Positions 7,405 through 15,558 of a DNA stretch of 64,000 nucleotides are shown piece after piece. The stretch comes from Acidobacteriota bacterium. Its GTDB lineage: Bacteria; Acidobacteriota; Terriglobia; Bryobacterales; Bryobacteraceae. The translations under genes were made by a program, and so were the position numbers. Numbering within the stretch: the first letter of the stretch is position 1; each line of letters begins with the position of its first letter. Location of the stretch: NCBI GenBank assembly GCA_014584705.1, contig JACTMJ010000026.1, positions 1-64,000 of the forward strand, in the 5' to 3' direction. The notes under the pieces were generated by a model. The model had not been told where the DNA came from. It worked only from the letters and a program-made list of their open reading frames with translations, and made no database searches.

Positions 7405-8685
7405 CTACATTTTTGACAGTTTGCGATACAGCGTCTTTCGCTCAATGCCCAGAATCCGGGCGGCTTTTGCCTTATTTCCGGCCGTCGCCTGCAGAACTCG
7501 TTGAATTTGTTCGATTTCCTTGTCCGCAAGCGATTCTGAAGGCGGCGCGGCGTCGGTCGGCTGATGCAGCGCTCGATCCACATCCTCCGCGCGGATCCGC
7601 TTGTCCTCCGCGAGCACGGTAAGGCGCTCGACAAGATGTTGAAGCTGGCGGACGTTGCCCGGCCAGGAAAACGATTCGAGCACGGGCACTGCCGAGGGAT
7701 GAAACCGCGTTTCCGTTCCGTAGAGAGTGTTGTACTTGTTCAGAAAGAAATGCGCCAGCAGCATCACGTCGCCCCGCCGGGCGCGCAACGGGGGCAATTC
7801 GATCCGTACCACGTTAAGCCGGAAATACAGGTCCTCGCGAAACCTTGCATCCCTTACCATTCCGTCCAGATTCTTATTGCTGGCCGCGATCACGCGTACA
7901 TCCACCTTGCGTGACTTGTTGGCACCGAGCGGCCGTATCTCGCGTTCCTGCAGGAAGCGCAGCAGCTTCAGTTGAAAGCCCGGATCGATATCTCCTACCT
8001 CGTCGAGAAACACGGTACCGCGGTGCGCCGATTCCAGCAGGCCGATCCGATCCCGGTCCGCGCCGGTATAAGCGCCGCGGAGTGCGCCAAACAGTTCGCT
8101 CTCGAGCAAAGTGCTAGCCACTGACCCGCAATCCACAGGTTCGAAAGGCATCGCCGCCCTGGCGCTATTCCGGTGGATCAGCCGCGCAACCACTTCCTTG
8201 CCCGTACCGGTTTCGCCCTCGATAAGCACCGTGGAATCTGTTGGCGCCACCCGGGAGAGCGTCTTATAGACCTCCACCATGGGGGCGGACGAGCCGATCA
8301 TCTCGCTCTCCGGGAGATCGTCTTCTTCGGCAATGGCGTCGTCGGGGTCCTGCGCGGCGACGGCGCGGCGGAGCACGGAGAGAATCTCGTCGAGATCGAA
8401 AGGCTTCGCGACGTAATCGAAGGCGCCCCCGCGCGTGGCGGCAACCACCGTCTCCATGCTGCCCCGCCCCGTCATCAGCACTACCATGCAGCCGGGGTTG
8501 CGGCGCTTGGCTTCTTCAAGGATATAGAGAACGACCGGGTACGGTTCCGAGGCCAGAAGGCGGAATGCCGCTTCCGAACTGGCGGCCGCCACCACCTGGA
8601 AACCCTCCAGCTCAAGAAAAGTCGTGAGTGTGTCGCGCACACTCGCGTCGTCTTCAACGAGCAGCATCCGGGTCATTCTCACCAT
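7405..8685 (-). CDS. NtrC-family sigma-54 activator with a receiver domain lacking the phospho-acceptor Asp
   Basis: The 426-residue product has receiver, AAA+ and Fis-type HTH domains. The receiver (about 7-108) keeps the acidic pocket (VEDD, 10-13), Thr72 (MTGRG) and Lys94 (AKPF). However, PYPVVL (48-53) runs directly into YILEEAKRRNP, so the segment that normally holds the phosphorylated Asp and the MP..(D/T)G loop, about 13 residues, is missing in frame. The AAA+ part has Walker A GETGTGKE (157-164), the sigma-54 loop as GAYTGA (204-209, Tyr for the usual Phe) and Walker B GTVFLDEVGD (223-232). The C-terminus has KAARILGIERKTLYRKL. It starts 4 bp after the CHASE2 kinase stop codon, so they are a cognate pair by position, but phosphotransfer to this receiver should be impossible or altered. 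Sigma-54 is encoded in the same window (45605-47167). Confidence 0.9.
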   Translation of the reverse strand: MVRMTRMLLVEDDASVRDTLTTFLELEGFQVVAAASSEAAFRLLASEPYPVVLYILEEAKRRNPGCMVVLMTGRGSMETVVAATRGGAFDYVAKPFDLDEILSVLRRAVAAQDPDDAIAEEDDLPESEMIGSSAPMVEVYKTLSRVAPTDSTVLIEGETGTGKEVVARLIHRNSARAAMPFEPVDCGSVASTLLESELFGALRGAYTGADRDRIGLLESAHRGTVFLDEVGDIDPGFQLKLLRFLQEREIRPLGANKSRKVDVRVIAASNKNLDGMVRDARFREDLYFRLNVVRIELPPLRARRGDVMLLAHFFLNKYNTLYGTETRFHPSAVPVLESFSWPGNVRQLQHLVERLTVLAEDKRIRAEDVDRALHQPTDAAPPSESLADKEIEQIQRVLQATAGNKAKAARILGIERKTLYRKLSKM

Positions 8686-8689
8686 TCAA

Positions 8690-10591
8690 TCACGTTTCCG
8701 CCCCGGACTCTTGCGCCGCGGGAAGCGTGATCGTGAACTCGGAGCCCACGTTTGGTTCGCTCTTGAGCGCTACCCGTCCGCTGTGCGCGCTCACGATCTG
8801 ATCAACGATAGCGAGGCCTACACCCGAACCCTTCTCATTCGATCGCTCGGCCGCCGCCGTCCGGTAAAACTTGCGAAACACGGCCCGCTGCTCTTCCTCG
8901 TTCATGCCCATTCCCTCGTCCGTCACGGTGAGCGCCGTCTCCCCGCCGCGACGTTCGCAGCGAATGCGAACGGTGCTGCCGCTGCCGGAGTACTTGATGG
9001 CATTCGTAATCAGGTTATAGAGGGCGTGCTCCAGCAGCTCGCGATCTCCGCGAAGCAAATCGCCGTCATTGCAAAGAGTCTCCGCTTCAAGCGCAATCTG
9101 CTTATTCTGCGCGAGGGGCCGTGCGCGTTCCGTGCAGGTGGCTACCAGGCTGGATGCCGCGAACACATCGTCGCGGAGCTGCATCTGGCCGGCGGAAAGG
9201 CGCTCGACGTCGAGAAAGACCTGAATCAGGCGTCCAAGGCGCTTTGATTCGTTGTGGATCATTCCCGCAATCTGCTTCTGCTTGTCCGCGCTGAGCGAAT
9301 ACCTGGAAATCAGTTCACTGGAGCCCTGGATGGCCGTGAGGGGGGTGCGCATCTCGTGGGTAACGTAGTGGATGGCGTCGCGGTAATTTTCGGTTTCCCG
9401 TTCGGCGAGCCGGAGCCTGCGAGTGACGAACCAGTAACGATGGGCGGCTAGTGTGAGAAAAGGCAGGAGGGCACTCAGGATGATCAGCGTGGAGGGAATG
9501 AGGAAGTCGTTCAGATACCCAACCGGCGGGGCCGCGAATGACGCGGTAAGGGGAATTGCGGCGAAGCTATAGGTATGCCGGCTTCGCCGAAACAGAAAGG
9601 CCGCGCCGGTCAATGCGGCAATGGCGAGGCTGAACAGAAAGCCCATCGCACTGGGGATGGTGTGATAGAAGCGGCGGCTTGCGAGCGTGTCAAACGCATT
9701 GGCGTGGATCTCGACGCCCTGCATGGTGCGCCCGTAAGAAAACGGTGTCATAAGGCGGTCCCGCGCGGCGGAGGGCGCGGTGACCCCCACGAACAGAACG
9801 GCCTTTTCGGGCACCGGGTAAGAGGCGGCCTTCGAAAGCAGCTGGGTGCCGGAGATGCGGTTGATGCCGGAACTTGCCTGGCCGCCCGGCGGGAGATATC
9901 GAATCTGAAGGAGTCTGCTGCTGGCCCGCGAGGCGGGAATCTCGACACCGCCCACCAGCAGACTCTCCGGCGTCTCCAGGATGTACGGTTCGTCGCGCCA
10001 AAGCCGGTAGGCTTCCAGGCTGAGCGCCCAGAACCGGCGGCGATCGACCGCCTTCTCGAGGGGGATGGCCCGGCAGACGGAATCCATCGGATCCGGCGCC
10101 GCATGCACGTGCCCGATAGCGGAAACAGCATTGGCGAAGACGGGGGCCGGGAGTTCCCAGGTGTCGCCGGTCGAACGGATCTCCGCGGCTAGCACCACCG
10201 CGGGCAAGGCGGCCATCGCACGGGCGAGGCGATCGTCTTCGGAGGGGTCGCCGGCGTCCGCGAGGGTGAGATCGATGGCGACTACCGCGGGGTGGTGGGG
10301 CGCGACGGTTTCGAGGATGCCGGCGAGGATGCTTCGCAGACCGCGCATACCCCCATGTCCGCTGAGCGTCTCTTCGTCGATTGCGATCAGCGTGCAAGCG
10401 CCACGCGCAGCGTGGGCGGAGCCGGTCCAGCGAACCAGGGCGTCGGCGATATTGTTATCCGTCAAATGGCCTGCCGCGCTGCCAGCCACGAGCCAGGCCA
10501 GCAAAACCGACACCAGCAGCAGCACCGCCTGCGCAAGGCGAGGCCGCGCTTCGATGCCGCCCGCTGCGGTTTGCTCCCGTCGCGGTTTCAC
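8690..10591 (-). CDS. CHASE2-domain membrane sensor histidine kinase
   Basis: The 633-residue kinase has an N-terminal membrane helix (about 19-38). A CHASE2 extracytoplasmic sensor follows (about 43-310), with the typical VVAIDLTLAD and FVGVTAPSAARDR motifs. Three membrane helices (about 314-388) precede a cytoplasmic HisKA/HATPase core. The phospho-acceptor is His412 in THEMRTP; N-box NLITNAIKYS, DEGMGM and GSGVGLAIV form the ATP site. The GTG start overlaps the Xaa-Pro aminopeptidase stop (GTGA), so translation is coupled. The paired regulator follows after 4 bp. The signal is unknown; CHASE2 kinases sense undefined envelope or environmental stimuli. Confidence 0.9.
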   Translation of the reverse strand: MKPRREQTAAGGIEARPRLAQAVLLLVSVLLAWLVAGSAAGHLTDNNIADALVRWTGSAHAARGACTLIAIDEETLSGHGGMRGLRSILAGILETVAPHHPAVVAIDLTLADAGDPSEDDRLARAMAALPAVVLAAEIRSTGDTWELPAPVFANAVSAIGHVHAAPDPMDSVCRAIPLEKAVDRRRFWALSLEAYRLWRDEPYILETPESLLVGGVEIPASRASSRLLQIRYLPPGGQASSGINRISGTQLLSKAASYPVPEKAVLFVGVTAPSAARDRLMTPFSYGRTMQGVEIHANAFDTLASRRFYHTIPSAMGFLFSLAIAALTGAAFLFRRSRHTYSFAAIPLTASFAAPPVGYLNDFLIPSTLIILSALLPFLTLAAHRYWFVTRRLRLAERETENYRDAIHYVTHEMRTPLTAIQGSSELISRYSLSADKQKQIAGMIHNESKRLGRLIQVFLDVERLSAGQMQLRDDVFAASSLVATCTERARPLAQNKQIALEAETLCNDGDLLRGDRELLEHALYNLITNAIKYSGSGSTVRIRCERRGGETALTVTDEGMGMNEEEQRAVFRKFYRTAAAERSNEKGSGVGLAIVDQIVSAHSGRVALKSEPNVGSEFTITLPAAQESGAET

Positions 10592-11892
10592 GATGAGAGC
10601 AACGCCTCCAAATCCGCAGCCTCCTTCGGCAGGGAATCGCTCAGCACTTCGGCCCCGCCCTCTGTGACGAGGATGTCGTCTTCAATCCGAATGCCAATCC
10701 CTTCTTCGGGAATGTAAACACCGGGTTCGATCGTGATCACCATGCCCGGTTCCAGCGGCGCTGCCGTGTCACTGGGATCATGCACGTCCATTCCGAGGTG
10801 ATGCCCAATTCCGTGAGGGAAAAACTGGCTGAGCGGCTGCTTCTTCGGCCCCAGGCCCATCTCGTCCAGCCGCTTGGCGGCAAGTTGATGCAGGCTGCCT
10901 GGAATCTGCCGTCCGAGGAACGCACCCGGCTTGACGGCGCGAATCACTTCTTTCTGGACCGCGAGCACCGCCTCGTAGAGCTCTCGCTGGCGCTTTGAAA
11001 AACGCCCTCCCACGGGCGCCGTGCGGGTAAGGTCCCCGGCATAGCCCGAGCGCTCCGCGCCCACGTCAAGAACGGCGAGATCGCCCCTCCGCAGCGGCGC
11101 GCGATTTCGCGAGTAATGCAGCACGCAGCCATTGGAGCCCGAAGCCACGATGGGCGCAAAGGAATGGCGCTCCGCGCCGAGGCGGAGAAATTCGTGGGTG
11201 ATGTCGGCGACAACTTCGAACTCGTTCGACGCAGTTTGCAAGCGCCGCAAACCGCGAAGCTGTCCTTCCGCCGTGATGCGCACCGCCTCGCGAATGCGGG
11301 CAATTTCAGCCGGGGACTTCGCCATACGAAGCGTGGCAATCTCGGCGCTGAGCGGCCGGATCTCCCGAAAAGGGAAGACGCTCCGGAGATGCCCCTCCAC
11401 TTCCGATCCAGGGATGCAGGCGATGCGCTCGCACTCCGCCAGCATCCCGGCAAGCAGGCCTTCGAGCTGGCACCGGCGCGCGACGCCGGCAATACCGAGC
11501 CGTTTCGCCAGACCGGGCTGCGACGCGTCCGCGGCGGGGCCGCACCAAAGCGCGCGCCCCGGTTCGCTGTCCGGAAGCAGCAACACTTCGCTCTTCGCAT
11601 CGGGGTAGCTTGCCGGCGAGAGCAAAAGCATTGCTCCAGGTTGCAGCCAGCCCGTGAAATAAGAGAAGTTCGGATCCTGGAAGAAGCCGGATCGCGACTC
11701 CCCGCGTTCCCCCTCCGTATTTCCGGCAAGCACAATCACGGCGTTGCCGGCGCGCTCGCGGAGAGCGGCCCGGCGTTGGGCGTATTCGGTTGGGCGGATC
11801 ACCGGGAGATCGGGTGCCGTCGCTTGCTCTCGAAGGCGTTGGTTCCGCTGCCGTCTGCTGGATGTAGCTGTTGTCATCGAATGCTTCCGCAT
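10588..11892 (-). CDS. pepP: Xaa-Pro aminopeptidase (M24B), PepP-like
   Basis: This cytoplasmic metallopeptidase removes an N-terminal residue preceding proline. An AMP_N domain (first ~150 residues, with FQDPNFSYFTGW) precedes a pita-bread M24 domain. The five metal ligands are visible: Asp in LDVGAE, Asp in AGDLTRT, His in GIGHHLGMDVHD, Glu in TIEPGVY and Glu in IRIEDD. ATG 11892 and ATG 11877 are plausible starts; the longer TTG-initiated frame overlaps the upstream gene without a clear ribosome-binding site. It lies between the glcD-like gene and the CHASE2 kinase, whose start overlaps its stop, an unusual linkage of a peptidase with a two-component system. Confidence 0.9.
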   Translation of the reverse strand: MRKHSMTTATSSRRQRNQRLREQATAPDLPVIRPTEYAQRRAALRERAGNAVIVLAGNTEGERGESRSGFFQDPNFSYFTGWLQPGAMLLLSPASYPDAKSEVLLLPDSEPGRALWCGPAADASQPGLAKRLGIAGVARRCQLEGLLAGMLAECERIACIPGSEVEGHLRSVFPFREIRPLSAEIATLRMAKSPAEIARIREAVRITAEGQLRGLRRLQTASNEFEVVADITHEFLRLGAERHSFAPIVASGSNGCVLHYSRNRAPLRRGDLAVLDVGAERSGYAGDLTRTAPVGGRFSKRQRELYEAVLAVQKEVIRAVKPGAFLGRQIPGSLHQLAAKRLDEMGLGPKKQPLSQFFPHGIGHHLGMDVHDPSDTAAPLEPGMVITIEPGVYIPEEGIGIRIEDDILVTEGGAEVLSDSLPKEAADLEALLSS

Positions 11893-11914
11893 CGTATCCG
11901 GGTTCGGCGAGATG

Positions 11915-13336
11915 CTACTGGGTAGCCACAAGGTTCTCGAATCGGCTGAGAGTCTGCGCCGCCGGTAGCAGCTTGCCGGGATTCAGTATGCCCGCCGGAT
12001 CAAGTTTGCATTTCAGGCCAAGCAGGTGCTCCTGAAGGACGGGCGAGTAAAGTTTTCCGAAGAGCTCATTCTTCTCCATGCCAACCCCGTGCTCTCCGGT
12101 AATCGTGCCCCCTTCGGCAACGCAGATTTCCAGGATCTCCTCTCCCGCCTGTTCCGCCTTCTTGAGGTCGCCGGGCTTGCGCGCGTTGAAGAGAATAATC
12201 GGGTGCAGGTTTCCATCCCCGGCATGAAAGATATTGCTGATCGTCAGGTCATGCTTGCGGGCAATCTCCTGAATGAGGCCCAGCACTTTCGGCAGACGGG
12301 AACGGGGAACCACGCCGTCCTGTACATAGTAGGTGGGGCTCACCCGGCCGATCGCTCCGAACGCATTCTTGCGGCCTTTCCACAGCAGAGCGCGTTCCGC
12401 CGCGTCCGCCGCGATCCGAATGCTCCGCGCACCGGCGGAAGCGCAGATGGATTCGATCAGAGGCAATTGTTCCCGGATCTCCTCCACCGGGCCGGCCAAC
12501 TCTACCAAGAGTATGGCTGCCGCATCGAGCGGATATCCGGCATTCGTGGCTTCCTCCACCATCCGCAGCATGACCCCGTCCATCATCTCGATCGCGATGG
12601 GCAGCACGCCCCGGCCGATGATGTCGGAGACGGATTGGCCGGCCTGCTCGGGATCGTCGTAGACGGCCAGCAGGGTCTCCACCGCTTCCGGAGAGCGCAT
12701 GATGCGCACCCAGATCGCCGTCACCACGGCCAGCGTTCCTTCGGAGCCGATCAGCAGGCCGCGAATGTCAAGGCCCGGCAAGTCCCCTTCCGGTCCGCCG
12801 GAAACATGAACCTCGCCGTCGGCTGTCACGAACTCGATACCAAGCACGTGATTCGAGGTAACGCCGTAGACGAGGGTGTGCGGTCCGCCGGCGTTCTCGG
12901 CGACGTTCCCGCCCACCGTACAGGCGCGCTGGCTGGAAGGGTCCGGCGCATAGAAATAGCCATGGGGTGCCAGGGCTATCGAGAGATCGAGGTTCACCAC
13001 CCCCGGTTGCACCTTCAGATATTCGTCGTCGAGATTCATCTCGAGAATCCGGTTCATGCGAACCAGGGAAAGAACAACTCCGCCGGCCCTCGGGATGGCC
13101 CCCCCGCTAAGGCCCGTTCCCGCGCCGCGGGCTACCACGGGAATTTCGTGGCGCGTGCAATAGGCGAGAATTTCCGATACCTGTTCGGCGGAAGCGGGGA
13201 AGAGGACGATCTCCGGCCGCGCGCGGTCCACTCCGCCATCGTATTCGTAGAGGCCAAGATCGGATTCCGCGGTAAGCGCCGCTTCGTCGCCCACCATCCG
13301 CCTGAGCGCGACACAATGCGCGTTGCCGAGCGCCAT
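11915..13336 (-). CDS. glcD: FAD-linked oxidase, GlcD-type (D-2-hydroxyacid / glycolate dehydrogenase)
   Basis: The 473-residue protein has an N-terminal PCMH-type FAD-binding domain (VARGAGTGLSGGA near 69-81, PDPSSQRACTVGGNVAENAGG near 131-151, GSEGTLAVVT) and a C-terminal FAD-oxidase domain with NIFHAGDGNLHP and GTITGEHGVGM. The family oxidises glycolate, D-lactate or other D-2-hydroxyacids. The usual partners GlcE and GlcF (FAD and Fe-S subunits) are not nearby, so it may act alone or with subunits encoded elsewhere. It follows the TlpA-like gene after 49 bp and precedes pepP. Confidence 0.85.
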   Translation of the reverse strand: MALGNAHCVALRRMVGDEAALTAESDLGLYEYDGGVDRARPEIVLFPASAEQVSEILAYCTRHEIPVVARGAGTGLSGGAIPRAGGVVLSLVRMNRILEMNLDDEYLKVQPGVVNLDLSIALAPHGYFYAPDPSSQRACTVGGNVAENAGGPHTLVYGVTSNHVLGIEFVTADGEVHVSGGPEGDLPGLDIRGLLIGSEGTLAVVTAIWVRIMRSPEAVETLLAVYDDPEQAGQSVSDIIGRGVLPIAIEMMDGVMLRMVEEATNAGYPLDAAAILLVELAGPVEEIREQLPLIESICASAGARSIRIAADAAERALLWKGRKNAFGAIGRVSPTYYVQDGVVPRSRLPKVLGLIQEIARKHDLTISNIFHAGDGNLHPIILFNARKPGDLKKAEQAGEEILEICVAEGGTITGEHGVGMEKNELFGKLYSPVLQEHLLGLKCKLDPAGILNPGKLLPAAQTLSRFENLVATQ

Positions 13337-13385
13337 GTGAATCCTCCCTTCCCGCGCGTTGGCCGCTTTGGCCGATACCTCGCCG

Positions 13386-13925
13386 CTATCCTTTCGGCAG
13401 GTGCCGCTCTATTCGCGCCACCACTTCTGGGCTTGTCCAGACCTCGGGCCCGACAAACTTCTCCAGCACCTTCCCTTCCCGATTGATCAGATAAGTCTCC
13501 GGGTACTTATACGTGCCGAACAGGGCGCCGATATCCGCGGCGGGGTCGAAGGTATTCGGAAACGTGATGCCGCTCCTCTGGATGAACTGGCGGTACGTCT
13601 GCTCGTTGCGGTCTACGTTGACGCCAAGCACCACCACGCCGCGCTTCCCGTAAGTCTGGTGAAACTGCTCGAGGCTGGGCATCTCCTGAACGCAGGGCGG
13701 GCACCAGGTGGCCCAAAAGTTCACCAGGAGCAATTCGCCCGGGAAACCGGAGTCCCCGATCGTCGCGCCGCTCGTGGTGGCAACCTGAAAACGGGGGGCG
13801 CGGTCTCCCACGTTCACGGTCTTATCGCGAACGGCGTCGTAGATTCCGTAAGACAAGGTCAATGTACTCAATGCGATAAGCACGATCAAAAAGAGCTCGA
13901 TCGCCGGGTTCGAGGACTTGGACAT
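13386..13925 (-). CDS. Membrane-anchored TlpA/ResA-type thioredoxin
   Basis: The 179-residue protein has one N-terminal membrane helix (about 9-29) followed by a periplasmic thioredoxin fold. The redox site is WCPPC (about 71-75), preceded by LLVNFWAT, with the cis-Pro region KYPETYLI. Such proteins reduce periplasmic disulfides, for example in cytochrome c maturation. It is the first gene of the minus-strand series through glcD, pepP and the two-component genes, and is divergent from the pterin genes across a 75 bp gap. Confidence 0.88.
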   Translation of the reverse strand: MSKSSNPAIELFLIVLIALSTLTLSYGIYDAVRDKTVNVGDRAPRFQVATTSGATIGDSGFPGELLLVNFWATWCPPCVQEMPSLEQFHQTYGKRGVVVLGVNVDRNEQTYRQFIQRSGITFPNTFDPAADIGALFGTYKYPETYLINREGKVLEKFVGPEVWTSPEVVARIERHLPKG

Positions 13926-14000
13926 TCGTATTCAGTGTATCTGGTTTCGCCATGAGCGCATCCAAGCAAGGGGAGCTAGGGAGGCATATCCATAACCGCG

Positions 14001-14417
14001 ATGAGAATTACCAGGCGAGTCGATTTTTCAGCCTCTCACCTTTGCGCGATTCCGTCGCTGAGCCAGGAGGAGAATGAAGCCATCTACGGAGATGGCGCGA
14101 ATCCCCACGGCCATGGGCACAACTACGTGCTTGAGGTGACGCTCGAAGGAGAACCCGATCCCGTGACGGGGATGATTTTCGATCTCAAGGAATTGAAAAC
14201 GATCCTGGAGAGCGAAGTGCTGGAAGCGATGGATCACCGCTACCTGAATATGGAGGTTCCTCCGTTCGATCACGTGGTTCCGACCGTTGAGAATGTTTCC
14301 AGGGAGATCTGGAGGCGGCTCTGGCCGAAATTGAACTTCTCCCATGCGAGACTATGGCGAGTCCGTCTTTATGAGACGGAGGATCTGTTTGTGGATTATT
14401 CGGGGGAGGAATCATGA
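14001..14417 (+). CDS. 6-pyruvoyl-tetrahydropterin synthase homologue A (catalytic Cys replaced by Gly)
   Basis: The 138-residue protein is a single PTPS/QueD T-fold domain of usual length. The zinc ligands are intact: His13 (FSASH), His38 and His40 (HGHGHNY). The catalytic Asp78-His79 (AMDHRYLN) and pterin-anchoring Glu125 (LYETED) are present. The catalytic Cys, normally in GxCxxPxGHGH, is Gly32 (GDGANPHGHGH); the only nearby acidic residue is Asp31. Its stop overlaps the start of the second homologue (ATGA), which has the reverse set of residues. The enzyme family converts 7,8-dihydroneopterin triphosphate, the product of FolE encoded downstream, to 6-pyruvoyl- or 6-carboxy-tetrahydropterin. 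Alone, this subunit should be inactive or altered. Confidence 0.92.
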   Translation: MRITRRVDFSASHLCAIPSLSQEENEAIYGDGANPHGHGHNYVLEVTLEGEPDPVTGMIFDLKELKTILESEVLEAMDHRYLNMEVPPFDHVVPTVENVSREIWRRLWPKLNFSHARLWRVRLYETEDLFVDYSGEES

Positions 14418-14845
14418 TCCTCACGCGCCGCTACCGGTTTTCCGCTTCGCACCGGCTGTACAATCCCGCATTGTCCGAAGGGGAAAACCGGGAGATTTAT
14501 GGAAGGTGCGCCAAACCCTACGGCCACGGGCACAACTACATCCTTGAGGTGAGCGTAGCCGGCCGCGCGGACGCGGTCTCCGGGCGGATGGTCGCGAGCA
14601 AAGATCTGGATTCTCTGATTGAGGATGAGGTTCTCCGAGTGTACAGGGGCAGGAATATGAACCTCGATATCGATACCTTCGTCGACGGGCGCGTGCCGAC
14701 AACGGAGAACGTAGCCAGGGACATTCGCGAGAGACTGGAGAGGCGATGGCCGGCGCCGGGCACGCCGTTCGGCCACACCGCACGGATGCCTTCACTTTCC
14801 GGCGTCCGATTGTTTGAGACCCCGAAGAACATTTTCGACATCTAA
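14414..14845 (+). CDS. 6-pyruvoyl-tetrahydropterin synthase homologue B (Asp-His pair replaced by Arg-Gly)
   Basis: The 143-residue paralogue aligns without gaps to the preceding protein over the first ~85 residues. Zinc ligands His13, His38 and His40 are present, and the catalytic Cys32 is kept (GRCAKPYGHGH). Glu135 (LFETPK) is also kept. At the position of the catalytic Asp78-His79 it has Arg78-Gly79 (RVYRGRNMN). Asp61 in the GMIFD motif of homologue A is Ala here. It overlaps homologue A by four bases and precedes folE by 33 bp. Co-translation and complementary residues suggest an obligate hetero-oligomer; this is inferred. Confidence 0.92.
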   Translation: MILTRRYRFSASHRLYNPALSEGENREIYGRCAKPYGHGHNYILEVSVAGRADAVSGRMVASKDLDSLIEDEVLRVYRGRNMNLDIDTFVDGRVPTTENVARDIRERLERRWPAPGTPFGHTARMPSLSGVRLFETPKNIFDI

Positions 14846-14878
14846 CGAGTTCCCAAGGCAATTTTAGAAGGAGCAAGT

Positions 14879-15490
14879 ATGCAAAAATCCGGCGCGGCGG
14901 CAAAGATGATCCCGATCGGAAAGACGGAGCACGAGTCTCCGATGGCTTCCCATGTGGAGCAAATCTTGCTGGAAATCGGTGAGGATCCGACACGGGACGG
15001 CCTCCTCAAGACTCCGGCGCGGGTGGCGAAAGCACTGCGGGATCTCACCAAGGGCTACCGCGCCGACGTTGCCAGCGTGCTCAACGGCGCGTTGTTCGAG
15101 GTGGAATACGACGACATGGTGATTGTGAAGGATATTGAGTTCTACAGCCTTTGCGAACACCACATGCTGCCGTTTTTTGGCAGAATGCACGTCGCCTATA
15201 TCCCCAACGGCAAGGTGATCGGGCTCAGCAAGATCCCGCGCATCGTGGACATTTTTTCCAAGCGGTTGCAGGTGCAGGAACGGCTTACACAGGAAGTCGC
15301 CCAGACCATCATGGAAGCTATCCAGCCGCAGGGAGTGGGGGTGGTGGCGAAAGCGCGGCACTTCTGCATGATGATGCGCGGCGTGGAGAAACAGTGCAGC
15401 GACACCGTCACCAGCACCATGCTTGGTTCGTTCCGCAATAACAGGGAGACCCGGACGGAGTTCCTGTCTCTGATTCAGTCGCATTTGTAA
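14879..15490 (+). CDS. folE: GTP cyclohydrolase I
   Basis: The 203-residue product converts GTP to 7,8-dihydroneopterin triphosphate, the first step of folate, biopterin and queuosine pathways. The zinc ligands are Cys92 and His95 (CEHHMLPF) and Cys163 (HFCMMMRG); [15 protein letters not shown] and [11 protein letters not shown] are family signatures. AGAAGGAG precedes the ATG. The gene lies directly after two PTPS homologues, which use its product, so the three genes form a pterin unit. No queC, queE, folB, folK or sepiapterin-reductase gene is in the window, so the end product (tetrahydropterin cofactor, queuosine precursor or folate) cannot be fixed. Confidence 0.95.
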   Translation: MQKSGAAAKMIPIGKTEHESPMASHVEQILLEIGEDPTRDGLLKTPARVAKALRDLTKGYRADVASVLNGALFEVEYDDMVIVKDIEFYSLCEHHMLPFFGRMHVAYIPNGKVIGLSKIPRIVDIFSKRLQVQERLTQEVAQTIMEAIQPQGVGVVAKARHFCMMMRGVEKQCSDTVTSTMLGSFRNNRETRTEFLSLIQSHL

Positions 15491-15558
15491 GTCCCGGAGT
15501 AGCCGCCCGCGCGGCCGCGGTCTCCGGCGGCGGAATAGGCCGTGCTAGGATGCATCGT

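Noticed and set aside
12026-13486. A 486-codon open frame on the plus strand
   Set aside because: It is antisense to the GlcD-like gene, which has clear FAD-binding motifs; no ribosome-binding site or domain supports it.
14001-15490. Calling the PTPS pair QueD for queuosine synthesis
   Set aside because: No queC, queE or queF gene is in the window, and both proteins lack part of the catalytic triad, so QueD function cannot be claimed.
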